This document shows positions 43,099 to 51,313 of a DNA stretch of 53,381 bases, one piece after another. The notes beneath the pieces were generated by a model that made no database searches, was not told the DNA's origin, and was given only the letters and a program-made list of their open reading frames with translations. Numbering within the stretch: the first letter of the stretch is position 1; each line of letters begins with the position of its first letter. The DNA comes from UBA6136 sp039795615. GTDB taxonomy: Bacteria > Pseudomonadota > Gammaproteobacteria > Methylococcales > Methylococcaceae. The position numbers and the translations under genes are program-made. The DNA lies in the NCBI GenBank assembly GCA_039795615.1, contig JBDKLO010000077.1, positions 1 to 53,381 of the forward strand, written 5' to 3'.

Positions 43099-43873
43099 CG
43101 TGGGGTTCCTGGGTCTGCCGGGCTGCGGTCGCAGGGTGATCAAAAACGGGAATCTTCTTGAACTTGAGCTTCAGGGCCTCAAGGTAGATGCCTCCGATGA
43201 CTTTCAGCGTCATGAGCGGATAGCCTAATAAGGCCCGTGCCATGGGCCCGAAGGTCATGGGCTCTGCCTTCAGTTTCAACGTAGCATCAAAGACTTTGTG
43301 ATTCTCACGGTCCAGTCGCATGTGAACGTTCAGGGTTTCGGCGGGTGTGGAGAAACGCCAGTCGTAATCCAGATCCATCGGAAGGAAAGGGGAGACATGG
43401 AACGACTTTGGAAACTGGTAACGGTGCATGCCCGCATGCGCCTCATCCATTCCTGGCGTGAGTACATAGGCCTTGCGCTCATCCCAGGGGGTGTTGGTGA
43501 TCTCTGCGAGGATGCTCTCGACGCCCTTTCCATCCGGAGTGAAGCAATAATAAAAGCTAACCGGGTTGAATCCATAGCCCAGGTATCGCAGATGGGTGAG
43601 CATGCGAATCGGTCCCTGGGGCCTCGGGCCGCCCGCCTCGATGATCCGTCGGGAGACTGTTTCGCGAAGGGCGGAGTGGTCCTCACCCAGATAGTCCTGA
43701 CGTCTGAACCAGGCCAGATTGGGCCCTCGGCTTGACCAGAACCAACGGCCCTGAAATACCGTTTCGATCTCATCGAGGTCCAGATAGACCATGAAGAGCC
43801 GATAGTTGAAGTCATGCGGGCGGGGATGGAAACGCCGATGACGAATGTCGCCAAAGTAAAGGCAACTGTTCAT
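43091..43873 (-). CDS. DUF1365 protein of the CFA cluster
   Basis: 260 aa, ATG overlapping the upstream FAD enzyme stop (ATGA). Family blocks: GDIRHRRFHPRPHDFNYRLF, YLGYGFNPVSFYYCF, MHRYQFPKSFHVSPFLPMDL. DUF1365 proteins are almost always encoded between a FAD-dependent amine-oxidase-like enzyme and a CFA synthase, exactly as here, and are taken to help modify membrane fatty acids. Reaction unknown; the many conserved His and Tyr could bind metal. No TM helix, so probably cytoplasmic or peripheral. Confidence 0.92.
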   Translation of the reverse strand: MNSCLYFGDIRHRRFHPRPHDFNYRLFMVYLDLDEIETVFQGRWFWSSRGPNLAWFRRQDYLGEDHSALRETVSRRIIEAGGPRPQGPIRMLTHLRYLGYGFNPVSFYYCFTPDGKGVESILAEITNTPWDERKAYVLTPGMDEAHAGMHRYQFPKSFHVSPFLPMDLDYDWRFSTPAETLNVHMRLDRENHKVFDATLKLKAEPMTFGPMARALLGYPLMTLKVIGGIYLEALKLKFKKIPVFDHPATAARQTQEPHDE

Positions 43874-45135
43874 TTGAGATGGCTAAGGATGGTGTTCGCC
43901 ACGCGAAGACCACTTTTAACGCCATCTTCGTGGAAGCCAAAGCCCCAATAGGCCCCGGCATAGTGGGTCCGTCGCACCCCGCTGATCTCGCCATGTCGCG
44001 CCTGAGCCTGAATCGTCTCGGGGGTATAGGCCGGATGATGATAGGTGATCTTCCGAATGACCTTGCTGGGGTCGATGCCTTCAAGATGATTCAAGGTCAC
44101 GCAGAAGGTTTCTTTGGAGGAGAGACCCTGCAGAATGTTCATGTTGTAGGTCACAGCGACGCGGTCGGATTCTCCGCTTGGAATGTGATAGTTCCATGCA
44201 GCCCAAGCGAGCTTGTTCTTGGGAAGGATCCGATCATCGGTATGGAGGACGGTCTCATTGCGCTGGTAACGCATAGAGCCCAGAACCGCGTCTTCTGAAG
44301 GGCTGGGATCTTTCAGCAGGCGATAGGCTTCATCGCTGTGGCAGGCCAGCACCACCTCATCAAAGGCCTCCATCGACCCATCGGCATGTTGAATTTCAAC
44401 GCGGTCATCGAAGCGTTGGATCGATTGCACCGCAGCATTCAAATGGATTCGATCCTTGAAGGCTCGGGTCAGGGGTTCGACATAGCTCTTTGATCCTCCT
44501 CGAATCACACGCCAGATGGGGCGCTCGTCAATGCTGAGCATCCCATGATTCTTGAAAAAACGGATAAAAAAGCGAGCCGGAAAATCGAGCATGTCGCCAG
44601 GGGCTGCTGACCAGATGGCGGCGCCCATGGGAATGATGTAGTGCTCCCTGAAGGATCGTCCATAGCGATGTTCGGTGAGGTACATGCCGAGGGTCATGAG
44701 GTCATCGCCGGTTTCAAGGAAGCTGGGCGCTTCCCGATTGAACCGCATGATGTCCCGAATCATGCCCAGGAATCGAGGCGAAAAGAGATTGCGGCGCTGG
44801 GCGAAGAGGGAGTTCAGCGACGTGCCGTTATATTCGAGACCGGTTCGCTCGCATTTGACGCTAAAACTCATGTCACTGGGTTGATCCTCGACTCCGATGG
44901 CGTTCATGAGGCGGATGAACTCGGGGTAGGTCCAGTCGTTAAAGACGATGAATCCGGTGTCGATCGCATGGCGCTCGCCTTTCCATTCGACATCATGGGT
45001 TTGGGTGTGCCCCCCGATGTAATCGTTCTTCTCAAAGACCTTGAGGTCGCATCGATCATTGAGATGATGGGCTGCAACCAGCCCGGAGATTCCGGTTCCA
45101 ATGATGGCGATTTTTGGGGGGGTTCCGCCGTTCAT
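43870..45135 (-). CDS. FAD-dependent amine-oxidase-like oxidoreductase of the CFA cluster
   Basis: 421 aa. N-terminal Rossmann FAD loop IAIIGTGISGLVAAHHL and the second flavin motif EKNDYIGGHTQTHDVEW, then DTGFIVFNDWTYPEFIRLM; C-terminal flavin block YAGAYWGFGFHEDG. It belongs to the NAD/FAD-binding (protoporphyrinogen oxidase / phytoene desaturase fold) proteins that accompany DUF1365 and CFA synthase. It probably oxidises or desaturates a fatty-acyl chain before or after methylation. Both ends overlap neighbours by 4 nt (ATGA). Confidence 0.92.
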   Translation of the reverse strand: MNGGTPPKIAIIGTGISGLVAAHHLNDRCDLKVFEKNDYIGGHTQTHDVEWKGERHAIDTGFIVFNDWTYPEFIRLMNAIGVEDQPSDMSFSVKCERTGLEYNGTSLNSLFAQRRNLFSPRFLGMIRDIMRFNREAPSFLETGDDLMTLGMYLTEHRYGRSFREHYIIPMGAAIWSAAPGDMLDFPARFFIRFFKNHGMLSIDERPIWRVIRGGSKSYVEPLTRAFKDRIHLNAAVQSIQRFDDRVEIQHADGSMEAFDEVVLACHSDEAYRLLKDPSPSEDAVLGSMRYQRNETVLHTDDRILPKNKLAWAAWNYHIPSGESDRVAVTYNMNILQGLSSKETFCVTLNHLEGIDPSKVIRKITYHHPAYTPETIQAQARHGEISGVRRTHYAGAYWGFGFHEDGVKSGLRVANTILSHLK

Positions 45136-46145
45136 GATTCGTCCTCTGGATGGAAGCGGCCCTCTTCAGAGATCTGTGGTGGCGTTGGAAGGTCAATGCG
45201 GTCCCGGTCTCGCCAGCGCTCCGGCAAGGGTCGAAGATCCCAGACCAGACCGAGCGTCGCCATCAGTCTCAATACGTAATACGTGGGATCCAACTCCCAC
45301 CAGAAAAAGCCCTGTCGGACGGCACCGGGATAATGATGATGGTTGTTATGCCAGCCTTCCCCCAGAGTGATGAGGGCCAGAAGAGGGTTGTTCCGGCTAT
45401 CGTCACGGGTTGCGTAGCGGCGAGTTCCCCAGACATGGGCGAGGGAATTGACGGTAAAGGTGGCGTGATAGAGGGCAACTGTCGAGAGGAAAAACCCCCA
45501 GCTCACGAATTGCGCACCATTGGTGTTCCATTCGGGAGATAACACGTGGAGGGCTTCGCCCAGTCCATAGATCGCCACTCCGAACAGTGCGGGCACGAGG
45601 GTGTCGTACCGATCAAGAAAAACCAGTTCCGGAAATTTCATCCAATCGCGAATGAGGTCTTTGCGTGTCGTAAAGTTTTGCCTGCACAGGAACCAGACCA
45701 TATGGCTCCACAGAAACCCTTTCTGAACCGGCGAATGGGTATCGTTGGGTGCATCGGAGTGGGCGTGGTGGTGACGGTGGTGAGCCGCCCACCAGATCGG
45801 ACTGCGCTGGATTGAGCAGGAGCCAATCAAGGCAAATAAAAACTGAAACGCCCGGGACGTCTTGAACGCGCGATGCGAAAAGTAGCGATGATAAAAAGCG
45901 GTGATGGCAAACATTCGTATCAGGTAGAGTCCGATCGCCAGAGTGACAGCGGCCCAGCTGAATCCAAAAAAGAAGATTCCAAGACAGCCCAGGTGCATCA
46001 GGATGAAAGGCAGGGTCCTGAGCCAGTCAACGCGATCTTCATCGCTCGGGGGTAACGGCAACCCCGTCTCATTGTCGAACCAATGAACGATGGTGGTCCA
46101 AATACCGGATCGGTGACGCAGGGGCCTCTCTTCCGCTGGGCTCAT
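45132..46145 (-). CDS. Acyl-CoA / acyl-lipid delta-9-type desaturase
   Basis: 337 aa from the second ATG at 46145, which overlaps the lipocalin stop (ATGA) and has GGGGAA upstream; the ATG at 46157 would add four residues. An O2-dependent di-iron membrane enzyme introducing a cis double bond. Three histidine boxes are present: FYHRYFSHRAF (HX4H), AAHHRHHHAHSD (HXXHH type) and GEGWHNNHHHYPG (HXXHH). Four TM helices flank them. Its product is the natural substrate of the two CFA-type methyltransferases in this operon. Confidence 0.94.
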   Translation of the reverse strand: MSPAEERPLRHRSGIWTTIVHWFDNETGLPLPPSDEDRVDWLRTLPFILMHLGCLGIFFFGFSWAAVTLAIGLYLIRMFAITAFYHRYFSHRAFKTSRAFQFLFALIGSCSIQRSPIWWAAHHRHHHAHSDAPNDTHSPVQKGFLWSHMVWFLCRQNFTTRKDLIRDWMKFPELVFLDRYDTLVPALFGVAIYGLGEALHVLSPEWNTNGAQFVSWGFFLSTVALYHATFTVNSLAHVWGTRRYATRDDSRNNPLLALITLGEGWHNNHHHYPGAVRQGFFWWELDPTYYVLRLMATLGLVWDLRPLPERWRDRDRIDLPTPPQISEEGRFHPEDES

Positions 46146-46690
46146 GGAGTTCCCCATTGTTGAGGCACGCGTTCAATTCTCTTTGCATCGTAACCTTCTT
46201 CGACACAGCGCTGAATCAGCATCTTGAGCTTCTCTTCCGAGAGCTTGGGCTGTCGAGCCATGATCCACACATAATCGCGCGCCTCACGGCCAATAATGGT
46301 TTCGCCGTAATCCTCGCTCAGATAGACAATCCGGTAGTCCGATTTGATGGGCCAGAAGAATTGCATCTCCCAGATCGCATTTGAGGTGGTGTCAGTCACA
46401 AATCCAACGGGTTCATGGCGTTTTTCGGGACCTGTGAATCCGCCGTCACGGAAAGTAAAGGTGGTTGCAATACTGCCGTCAGGATTGAGTCGATAACTCT
46501 CGACGGCATTGTGGGCGCCCTTCTCGATGAAGGTCGGAATGTTGGCAATGACATACCAAGGGCCCATGAAGCGCTCAAGATCAACCTTGGGGACGGTATG
46601 GAGGGGAGCGCGTTGGCTGCTGCAGCCAAAGATGCACAGGGCGGACAGGGCGACGAGGAGCCGTCTTAAGATCTTCGAGGGATGATTCAC
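46142..46690 (-). CDS. blc: Outer-membrane lipocalin lipoprotein, Blc-like
   Basis: 182 aa from the GTG at 46690, overlapping the DUF6134 stop (GTGA) with GGAGAA upstream; a longer frame is open but the signal sequence starts here. The lipoprotein signal ends at FGCSS (Cys near residue 23). Lipocalin motifs: VDLERFMGPWYVIANIPTF (the G-x-W motif), then DGGFTGPEKRHEPVGFV, YRIVYLSEDYGETIIG and YVWIMARQP. Length matches E. coli Blc (177 aa). Binds or moves lysophospholipids or fatty acids at the outer membrane; here it likely handles chains made or removed by this operon. Confidence 0.92.
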   Translation of the reverse strand: MNHPSKILRRLLVALSALCIFGCSSQRAPLHTVPKVDLERFMGPWYVIANIPTFIEKGAHNAVESYRLNPDGSIATTFTFRDGGFTGPEKRHEPVGFVTDTTSNAIWEMQFFWPIKSDYRIVYLSEDYGETIIGREARDYVWIMARQPKLSEEKLKMLIQRCVEEGYDAKRIERVPQQWGTP

Positions 46691-47331
46691 GATTTCTTCT
46701 CCAGGCGATAACGGAGCTTGCTGCCGGTTTCCAGCTTGGAGTCCAACCCGACCCAGTTTCCGGCCGTGTCGTACCAAAGGTCGATATCAAACTTGGGGGC
46801 TGAAAGATGGTAGTGATCGGCCAATTGGTCCTTTGCTGCCACCTGGATATTATCTTTTCCGAGATGCTGAATGGTGACCGGAACCCACTCCCCGGTCTGG
46901 GGATTCAGCAGCTTGGATTGGCGCAGCATGGCGGGGTTCCAGTAGGCGAATGTCATGATGCAGGCGGGAAGGGTCTCGGATTTGCCGGCAATCGAAAGAG
47001 AAAAGTCATTCGCATGTTTTTCTCCCATGACTTCTGCAGGGGTGCCATTGTCATCGGTGGTGGCATGGATCTGTTCAAGGCAATTGTCCTTCCAGCGTTC
47101 ATCCGAGCGGTGGCTGTAACGATAGACAGGGATGGCCAGAATCCGAACATCGAAATGGGCTTCGCTCAGAAGTTGCAGGCGATCCTGACTGGTCTTGACG
47201 CTAAAGCGATGTTCCCCGACCGGTTGATCGTCGAGATAGACCTTGAAAGGCCAGCTGTCATCGCTCATTGCGCTAAATGACAAAAAAAGGCCGACCAGTG
47301 CCGCGGATGAAAACGTTTTCAGTGGGCTCAT
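46687..47331 (-). CDS. DUF6134 periplasmic protein
   Basis: 214 aa with a signal peptide (residues 1-24, cleavage near AMS-DDS). The mature protein is beta-rich with the pattern of DUF6134: WPFKVYLDDQPVGEHRFSV, LLSEAHFDVRILAIPVYRYS, CIMTFAYWNPAMLRQSKLLN and FDIDLWYDTAGNWVGLDSK. Two Cys (DNCLEQ and PACIMTF) may pair. Function unknown; the recurrent link of such proteins to lipid clusters and the similarity of the fold to LolA/LppX-like lipid carriers are only suggestive. Overlaps both neighbours by 4 nt. Confidence 0.8.
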   Translation of the reverse strand: MSPLKTFSSAALVGLFLSFSAMSDDSWPFKVYLDDQPVGEHRFSVKTSQDRLQLLSEAHFDVRILAIPVYRYSHRSDERWKDNCLEQIHATTDDNGTPAEVMGEKHANDFSLSIAGKSETLPACIMTFAYWNPAMLRQSKLLNPQTGEWVPVTIQHLGKDNIQVAAKDQLADHYHLSAPKFDIDLWYDTAGNWVGLDSKLETGSKLRYRLEKKS

Positions 47332-48113
47332 GCTTCCTCCTTCGGGGGTCTTGGCCAGAACGGCGAGGTGGTCCGAAGATAACGCTGATAGGCCGGACCC
47401 CGTTTCGAAAGATCCGCTTCAAGTAGAGGAATGCCGGAGACCTTCACCAGAAGAAAGGTCATGAAAAGGGGAGACAGGACCACCCATCCGGGCGCCCCCG
47501 AGGCCAAGGCAATGAGGAGAAATCCCCACCAGAGCAGGGCTTCGCCAAAGTAATTGGGATGACGCGAATAACGCCACAGTCCCCGGTCCATGACGCTTCC
47601 TGGGGTGTGGGAGGCCGACTTGAATCGAGCCATCTGTGCATCAGCGATGGACTCCATCAAGAGGCCAGCCACAAAAAGGGCGGATCCGAGGGCGTCCAGC
47701 AAACCCAGAGGAGCCGACGATCTCACGGCCGGGAGAAGGGGCAAGGCGACGCACCAAGCCAGAAGGACCTGAAGGAAAAAGACGTAAAAAAGACTCTTGA
47801 TCTCGTAGTGGGGTTGGTTGCGCCTGCGAATCTCCTGATAGCGCTTATCCTCGGGTTTCCCCCAATTACGATAGGTGAGGTAAATCGACAGTCGGAGCGC
47901 CCAGGTGACAACCAATCCGATCACCAGAAGGAACCTTGGGGTGAGCTCAGGATGGGGGCCGCTCCAGATCCCAAGGGCGGTCAGAAAAAATAGGCTCCAG
48001 AAACTGTCAATGATGCCCACATCCTTTCGGATGACACTCAAGATCCAGACCAACGTTGCCAGAAGGGCCATGGGAATGAGAGCGGAAAAAGCCAGATGCC
48101 AGTCAACGGCCAC
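47328..48113 (-). CDS. DUF1295 (steroid 5-alpha-reductase-like) membrane protein
   Basis: 261 aa, GTG start at 48113, overlapping the DUF2878 gene by 11 nt. About seven TM segments. The C-terminal signature GLWRYSRHPNYFGEALLWWG is the hallmark of DUF1295 / ICMT-like / steroid reductase folds that bind SAM or NADPH; also VGIIDSFWSLFFL near the start. It probably reduces or modifies a lipid double bond. Ends with the ATGA overlap to DUF6134. Confidence 0.9.
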   Translation of the reverse strand: MAVDWHLAFSALIPMALLATLVWILSVIRKDVGIIDSFWSLFFLTALGIWSGPHPELTPRFLLVIGLVVTWALRLSIYLTYRNWGKPEDKRYQEIRRRNQPHYEIKSLFYVFFLQVLLAWCVALPLLPAVRSSAPLGLLDALGSALFVAGLLMESIADAQMARFKSASHTPGSVMDRGLWRYSRHPNYFGEALLWWGFLLIALASGAPGWVVLSPLFMTFLLVKVSGIPLLEADLSKRGPAYQRYLRTTSPFWPRPPKEEA

Positions 48114-48663
48114 GACCCACCTCCTGATCGATGAATTCGGAGTTCAACGAGAAATAGCGGGCGAGAAAAGAAAGGAGCGGCATCATGACGGCCCAGCCCA
48201 CGGCAAGCACGCCATAGCCTAATGGGGGATTGGGCAAGCTGAGGGCCCCCAAGGCCGCGCCACCGTACCAAGCCAAAGGCCCTCCCAGTGCGCCAAAAAC
48301 AAATGACCACCCCAGATGATCTCTAAACCATCCAAGGCATCCATTGAGAGTCGCGCCAAAGGCAGCCCACAGAATCAGAATCCAGACCGGGACTATCGTG
48401 ATCGAAGACAGACCCTGATAAACCACCAGGTCTTGCTGAACCAGGAAGAGTTCCCAAAGACCGCCGATGAGGAGGGTGGTGAAAACCGTCTTGTATTCAG
48501 CCAGAAGGTGATGGCACCTCTTGAAGTGAAGGACGACCATCAGAAAGCCAATGAAGGCACCAAGATCGGATTTTCCGTGGGCGGCCCCCAATATGGTTGC
48601 CAGCCAGGTCAGCTGGTAACGAAACAAATTCGGGAGAATGGAGCCGGGTTTGGTCTGTGTCAT
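48103..48663 (-). CDS. DUF2878 membrane protein
   Basis: 186 aa with about five TM segments. Blocks such as YQLTWLATILGAAHGKSDLG, LIGGLWELFLVQQDLVVY and PVWILILWAAFGATLNGCLG match the DUF2878 family, usually found beside DUF1295 and a CFA-like methyltransferase, as here. Function unknown. Start ATG overlaps the upstream methyltransferase stop (ATGA). Confidence 0.85.
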   Translation of the reverse strand: MTQTKPGSILPNLFRYQLTWLATILGAAHGKSDLGAFIGFLMVVLHFKRCHHLLAEYKTVFTTLLIGGLWELFLVQQDLVVYQGLSSITIVPVWILILWAAFGATLNGCLGWFRDHLGWSFVFGALGGPLAWYGGAALGALSLPNPPLGYGVLAVGWAVMMPLLSFLARYFSLNSEFIDQEVGRGR

Positions 48664-49715
48664 GGCGATGGGGAGGTTTCGCGTTTGCGGAATCGATAAT
48701 GACCTATCGGCCAGACCTCACCCTGGGCATAGCCGAAAAGCTCTGAGCAGGCCAGAAAGAAGATTCGCCAGCGATGCCACCAGAGTCGCGTTTGATGTTT
48801 TCCATAGGTGGTCTCGAGAATGGCCATTAAGCGGGTGCGATGGGCGGTCATGTTGGACAGCCATGCATCCGAGGTTTTCCGATAGTGTTCCCCGCTGATC
48901 GTCCATTGCTGATCCAGATCGAGCTCCGTTGCCACCCGGGGAGCAAGATCCAGCGAGGGCATCATGCCTCCGGAGAAAAAGTATTCGCTCATCCAGTCAT
49001 TTGCATCCTGGACTTCAAAAAGATAGGGGGCCTGAGCATGGGTAAAGACATGCATGAAAAACCGCCCGTCGGGGTTCAGCCAGCCGGCGATGCGGCCCAT
49101 GAGGGCCTGCCAGTTCCGCATGTGTTCAAACATTTCAACCGAAACGACCCGATCGAAATGCCTCTCGGTCGCAAAGTCATTCATGTCGCAGGTGACGATT
49201 TCAAGATTCGTCAGGCCCTCGGCCCTGGCTCTTGCCATGATGGATTCGCGCTGGCTGTGCGAATTTGAGACGCCAAGAATGGTGCTGTTGGGATAATGCC
49301 TCGCCATCCAGAGCGAGAGAGAACCCCATCCACAACCAAGCTCCAGAATGGCCTGCCCATCCTTTAGATCAGCATGTTCTGCGGTCACGCGAAGGCTGAG
49401 TTCCTCGGCTTCATCGAGACTCCGGGTGTCTGATTCCCAGAGGCAGCAACTGTATTTTCGTTGCTTTCCCAGAACGAGCTCAAAAAACTCCGGGGGAAGT
49501 TCGTAATGCTGTTCATTGGCCTTCTCGGTCAGGACCGCGACGGGACTTTCGGCCATCGCCTTAATGAAGGCCTTGATATAGACATCCAGATCCTCGCCGT
49601 TCTTAGGAGGAAGAGAGGCATCCCGGTCACGGGACAGTCGCCGAATACCCAGGCGAATCAGCGACTCGGGGATCCAGCCGTGCTCGGCAAGAATGATGGG
49701 CAGGGAAAACGACAT
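48660..49715 (-). CDS. CFA-synthase-like SAM methyltransferase (short form)
   Basis: 351 aa, shorter than Cfa because the N-terminal lipid-binding domain is replaced by a brief unrelated segment. It keeps the catalytic core: HYELPPEFFELVLGKQRKYS, CCLWESDTRSLDEAEE, SAM loop AILELGCGWGSLSLWMARHY, VSVEMFEHMRNWQALM and FFSGGMMPSLDL. The layout resembles coclaurine N-methyltransferase-like and 10-methyl-fatty-acid-type members of the CFA superfamily, so it need not make cyclopropane rings. It may methylate an unsaturated chain that the DUF1295 or flavin enzyme then processes. Confidence 0.88.
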   Translation of the reverse strand: MSFSLPIILAEHGWIPESLIRLGIRRLSRDRDASLPPKNGEDLDVYIKAFIKAMAESPVAVLTEKANEQHYELPPEFFELVLGKQRKYSCCLWESDTRSLDEAEELSLRVTAEHADLKDGQAILELGCGWGSLSLWMARHYPNSTILGVSNSHSQRESIMARARAEGLTNLEIVTCDMNDFATERHFDRVVSVEMFEHMRNWQALMGRIAGWLNPDGRFFMHVFTHAQAPYLFEVQDANDWMSEYFFSGGMMPSLDLAPRVATELDLDQQWTISGEHYRKTSDAWLSNMTAHRTRLMAILETTYGKHQTRLWWHRWRIFFLACSELFGYAQGEVWPIGHYRFRKRETSPSP

Positions 49716-49772
49716 CAGGACACCTCAATCGGAATAATCGGCCATGCCACGCAGGGCTCCATGAGTGGGAGT

Positions 49773-50591
49773 CTACTCTCCGGATTGGAGCAAAAGCCCT
49801 TTCTCCCGTGCCTTGTGAACCGCTACAGCATACAACGAGAGACCCAGCACCAGATACACACCATTCAATAGGCCTGCATCAATCAGTTGGTCATACTGAA
49901 ATTCACCTGTGGCCATCAACGCACGCATGCCCTCAAAGACATGGCTCGAGGGCAAGAACCAAGCGATCTGCCGCACCCCTTCAGGAAGTACGGAGAGGGG
50001 ATAGTAGATGCCGCTCAGGGGCGCAAAGGCAAAAATGATGGCCCAGGCGAAGCCTTCCATGCCCAGTCCGTAGCGGAGCACCATGGCGACGATCATGAGT
50101 CCAATGGCCCACCCCATGATCAGGAGATTGGAGAAGAAGGCCAGCAGAGGTAATCCCAATTGAAAAATGGAAAACTCATAAAGGACCCATGCCAGCGCGG
50201 CTGCAACCCCGACACCAAAAAGGGTCCGGAGCAGACTCACTATCAAAAGTGATCCGGCCAGTTCGCCGGGGCGAAGGGGACTGACAAACAGGTTGCCCAA
50301 ATTCCGGGAATAAAGCTCTTCAAAAAATACGAGGGAGACCCCGAGTTGGGCGCGGTAGAGGATGTCCCAAAGGAGGGCTGCCGAGATCAGGACGCCAGCA
50401 CCTTGAAGTGTCGCTCCAGCCTGTCCCATCAAGTACCGATTAATGAGACCCCACAAGATCATCTGGATGGTGGGCCAGTAAGCCAGTTCCAGAAGTCTGG
50501 GCCACGAGGCGAGCATCAGGTAACCATAGCGTGTCACCATGGCGGCGATTCTTCGGCTGGATGCGCGAATGCCCGACTGAGAAAGACTCAT
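49773..50591 (-). CDS. ABC-2 type transporter permease
   Basis: 272 aa, six TM segments. The N-terminal RYGYLMLASWPRLLELAYWP resembles NodJ/YadH-type permeases, and FAWAIIFAFAPLSGIYYPLS with VLPEGVRQIAWFLPSSHVFE is the conserved ABC-2 block. The ATG overlaps the ATPase stop (ATGA), so the two genes form one exporter. The 57-nt gap to the downstream methyltransferase gene is the only non-overlapping junction in the run. Substrate unknown; lipid or lipid-linked by context. Confidence 0.9.
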   Translation of the reverse strand: MSLSQSGIRASSRRIAAMVTRYGYLMLASWPRLLELAYWPTIQMILWGLINRYLMGQAGATLQGAGVLISAALLWDILYRAQLGVSLVFFEELYSRNLGNLFVSPLRPGELAGSLLIVSLLRTLFGVGVAAALAWVLYEFSIFQLGLPLLAFFSNLLIMGWAIGLMIVAMVLRYGLGMEGFAWAIIFAFAPLSGIYYPLSVLPEGVRQIAWFLPSSHVFEGMRALMATGEFQYDQLIDAGLLNGVYLVLGLSLYAVAVHKAREKGLLLQSGE

Positions 50592-51313
50592 GAATCTTGC
50601 CTTGCGATGTGAATGAAGACCTCTTCAAGGGTGGTTCTGCCGTATTTCTCAATGAGAACATCGGTGGTTCCATCATCGACGATCCGTCCATTGCGCATCA
50701 TCAGAACCCGATCACAGAGCTTTTCAACCTCCGGCATGTTGTGAGAGGACATGAAGATCGTGGCGTTTTTCTCGCGCTGATAGTCGAGGAGTGTTTCCCG
50801 CATCCGATCGGCCGTATCCGGATCAAGGGCTGCGGTCGGTTCATCCATTAAGAGAAGTTCCGGCTCGTTGATCAGGGCTTTGGCCAGCGATACGCGGGTC
50901 TTCTGTCCTGCAGACAGGGAGCCAAAACGTCGATTCAGTAAGGGTCCAAGATCAAAGAGCGCACTGATTTCATCAATGCGTTGGGCGGGGTGATCGACCC
51001 CATAAAGCTTTGCATAGACCTTGAGGTTTTGAATCACCGTGAGTCTTTGCGGGATGTCGACATAGGGGGAGGTGAAATTCATTCGGTGCAGCACGTGATA
51101 GCGATTCCGCGCCATATCGGTCCCTAGGACACGAATCTTTCCGGAGGTCGGAAGGAGAATCCCCAGCAGCATGGAGATGGTGGTGGTCTTTCCGGCCCCG
51201 TTGCCCCCGAGGAGCGCAACAATCTGCCCCTTGGGAACTTTAAAGCTCAGGCCGTCGACGGCCCTTACGCTACCAAATGCCTTGAGCAGTGACTCGACTT
51301 CAATCGCTGTCAT
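50588..51313 (-). CDS. ABC-2 transporter ATP-binding protein
   Basis: 241 aa from the ATG at 51313 (residue M70 of the longer open frame, which otherwise runs into the upstream gene). Walker A ALLGGNGAGKTTTISMLLG (GG instead of the usual GP before N), signature SLSAGQKTRVSLAKALI, Walker B LLLMDEPTAALDPDT and H-loop SSHNMPEVEKL. The C-terminal TLEEVFIHIAR is typical of NodI/drug-type ABC-2 ATPases. Pairs with the permease downstream. Confidence 0.92.
   Translation of the reverse strand: MTAIEVESLLKAFGSVRAVDGLSFKVPKGQIVALLGGNGAGKTTTISMLLGILLPTSGKIRVLGTDMARNRYHVLHRMNFTSPYVDIPQRLTVIQNLKVYAKLYGVDHPAQRIDEISALFDLGPLLNRRFGSLSAGQKTRVSLAKALINEPELLLMDEPTAALDPDTADRMRETLLDYQREKNATIFMSSHNMPEVEKLCDRVLMMRNGRIVDDGTTDVLIEKYGRTTLEEVFIHIARQDS

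Noticed and set aside
48316..48699. 127-codon plus-strand open frame in the lipid run
   Set aside because: Antisense to DUF2878 and its overlapping neighbour; composition unlike a real protein.
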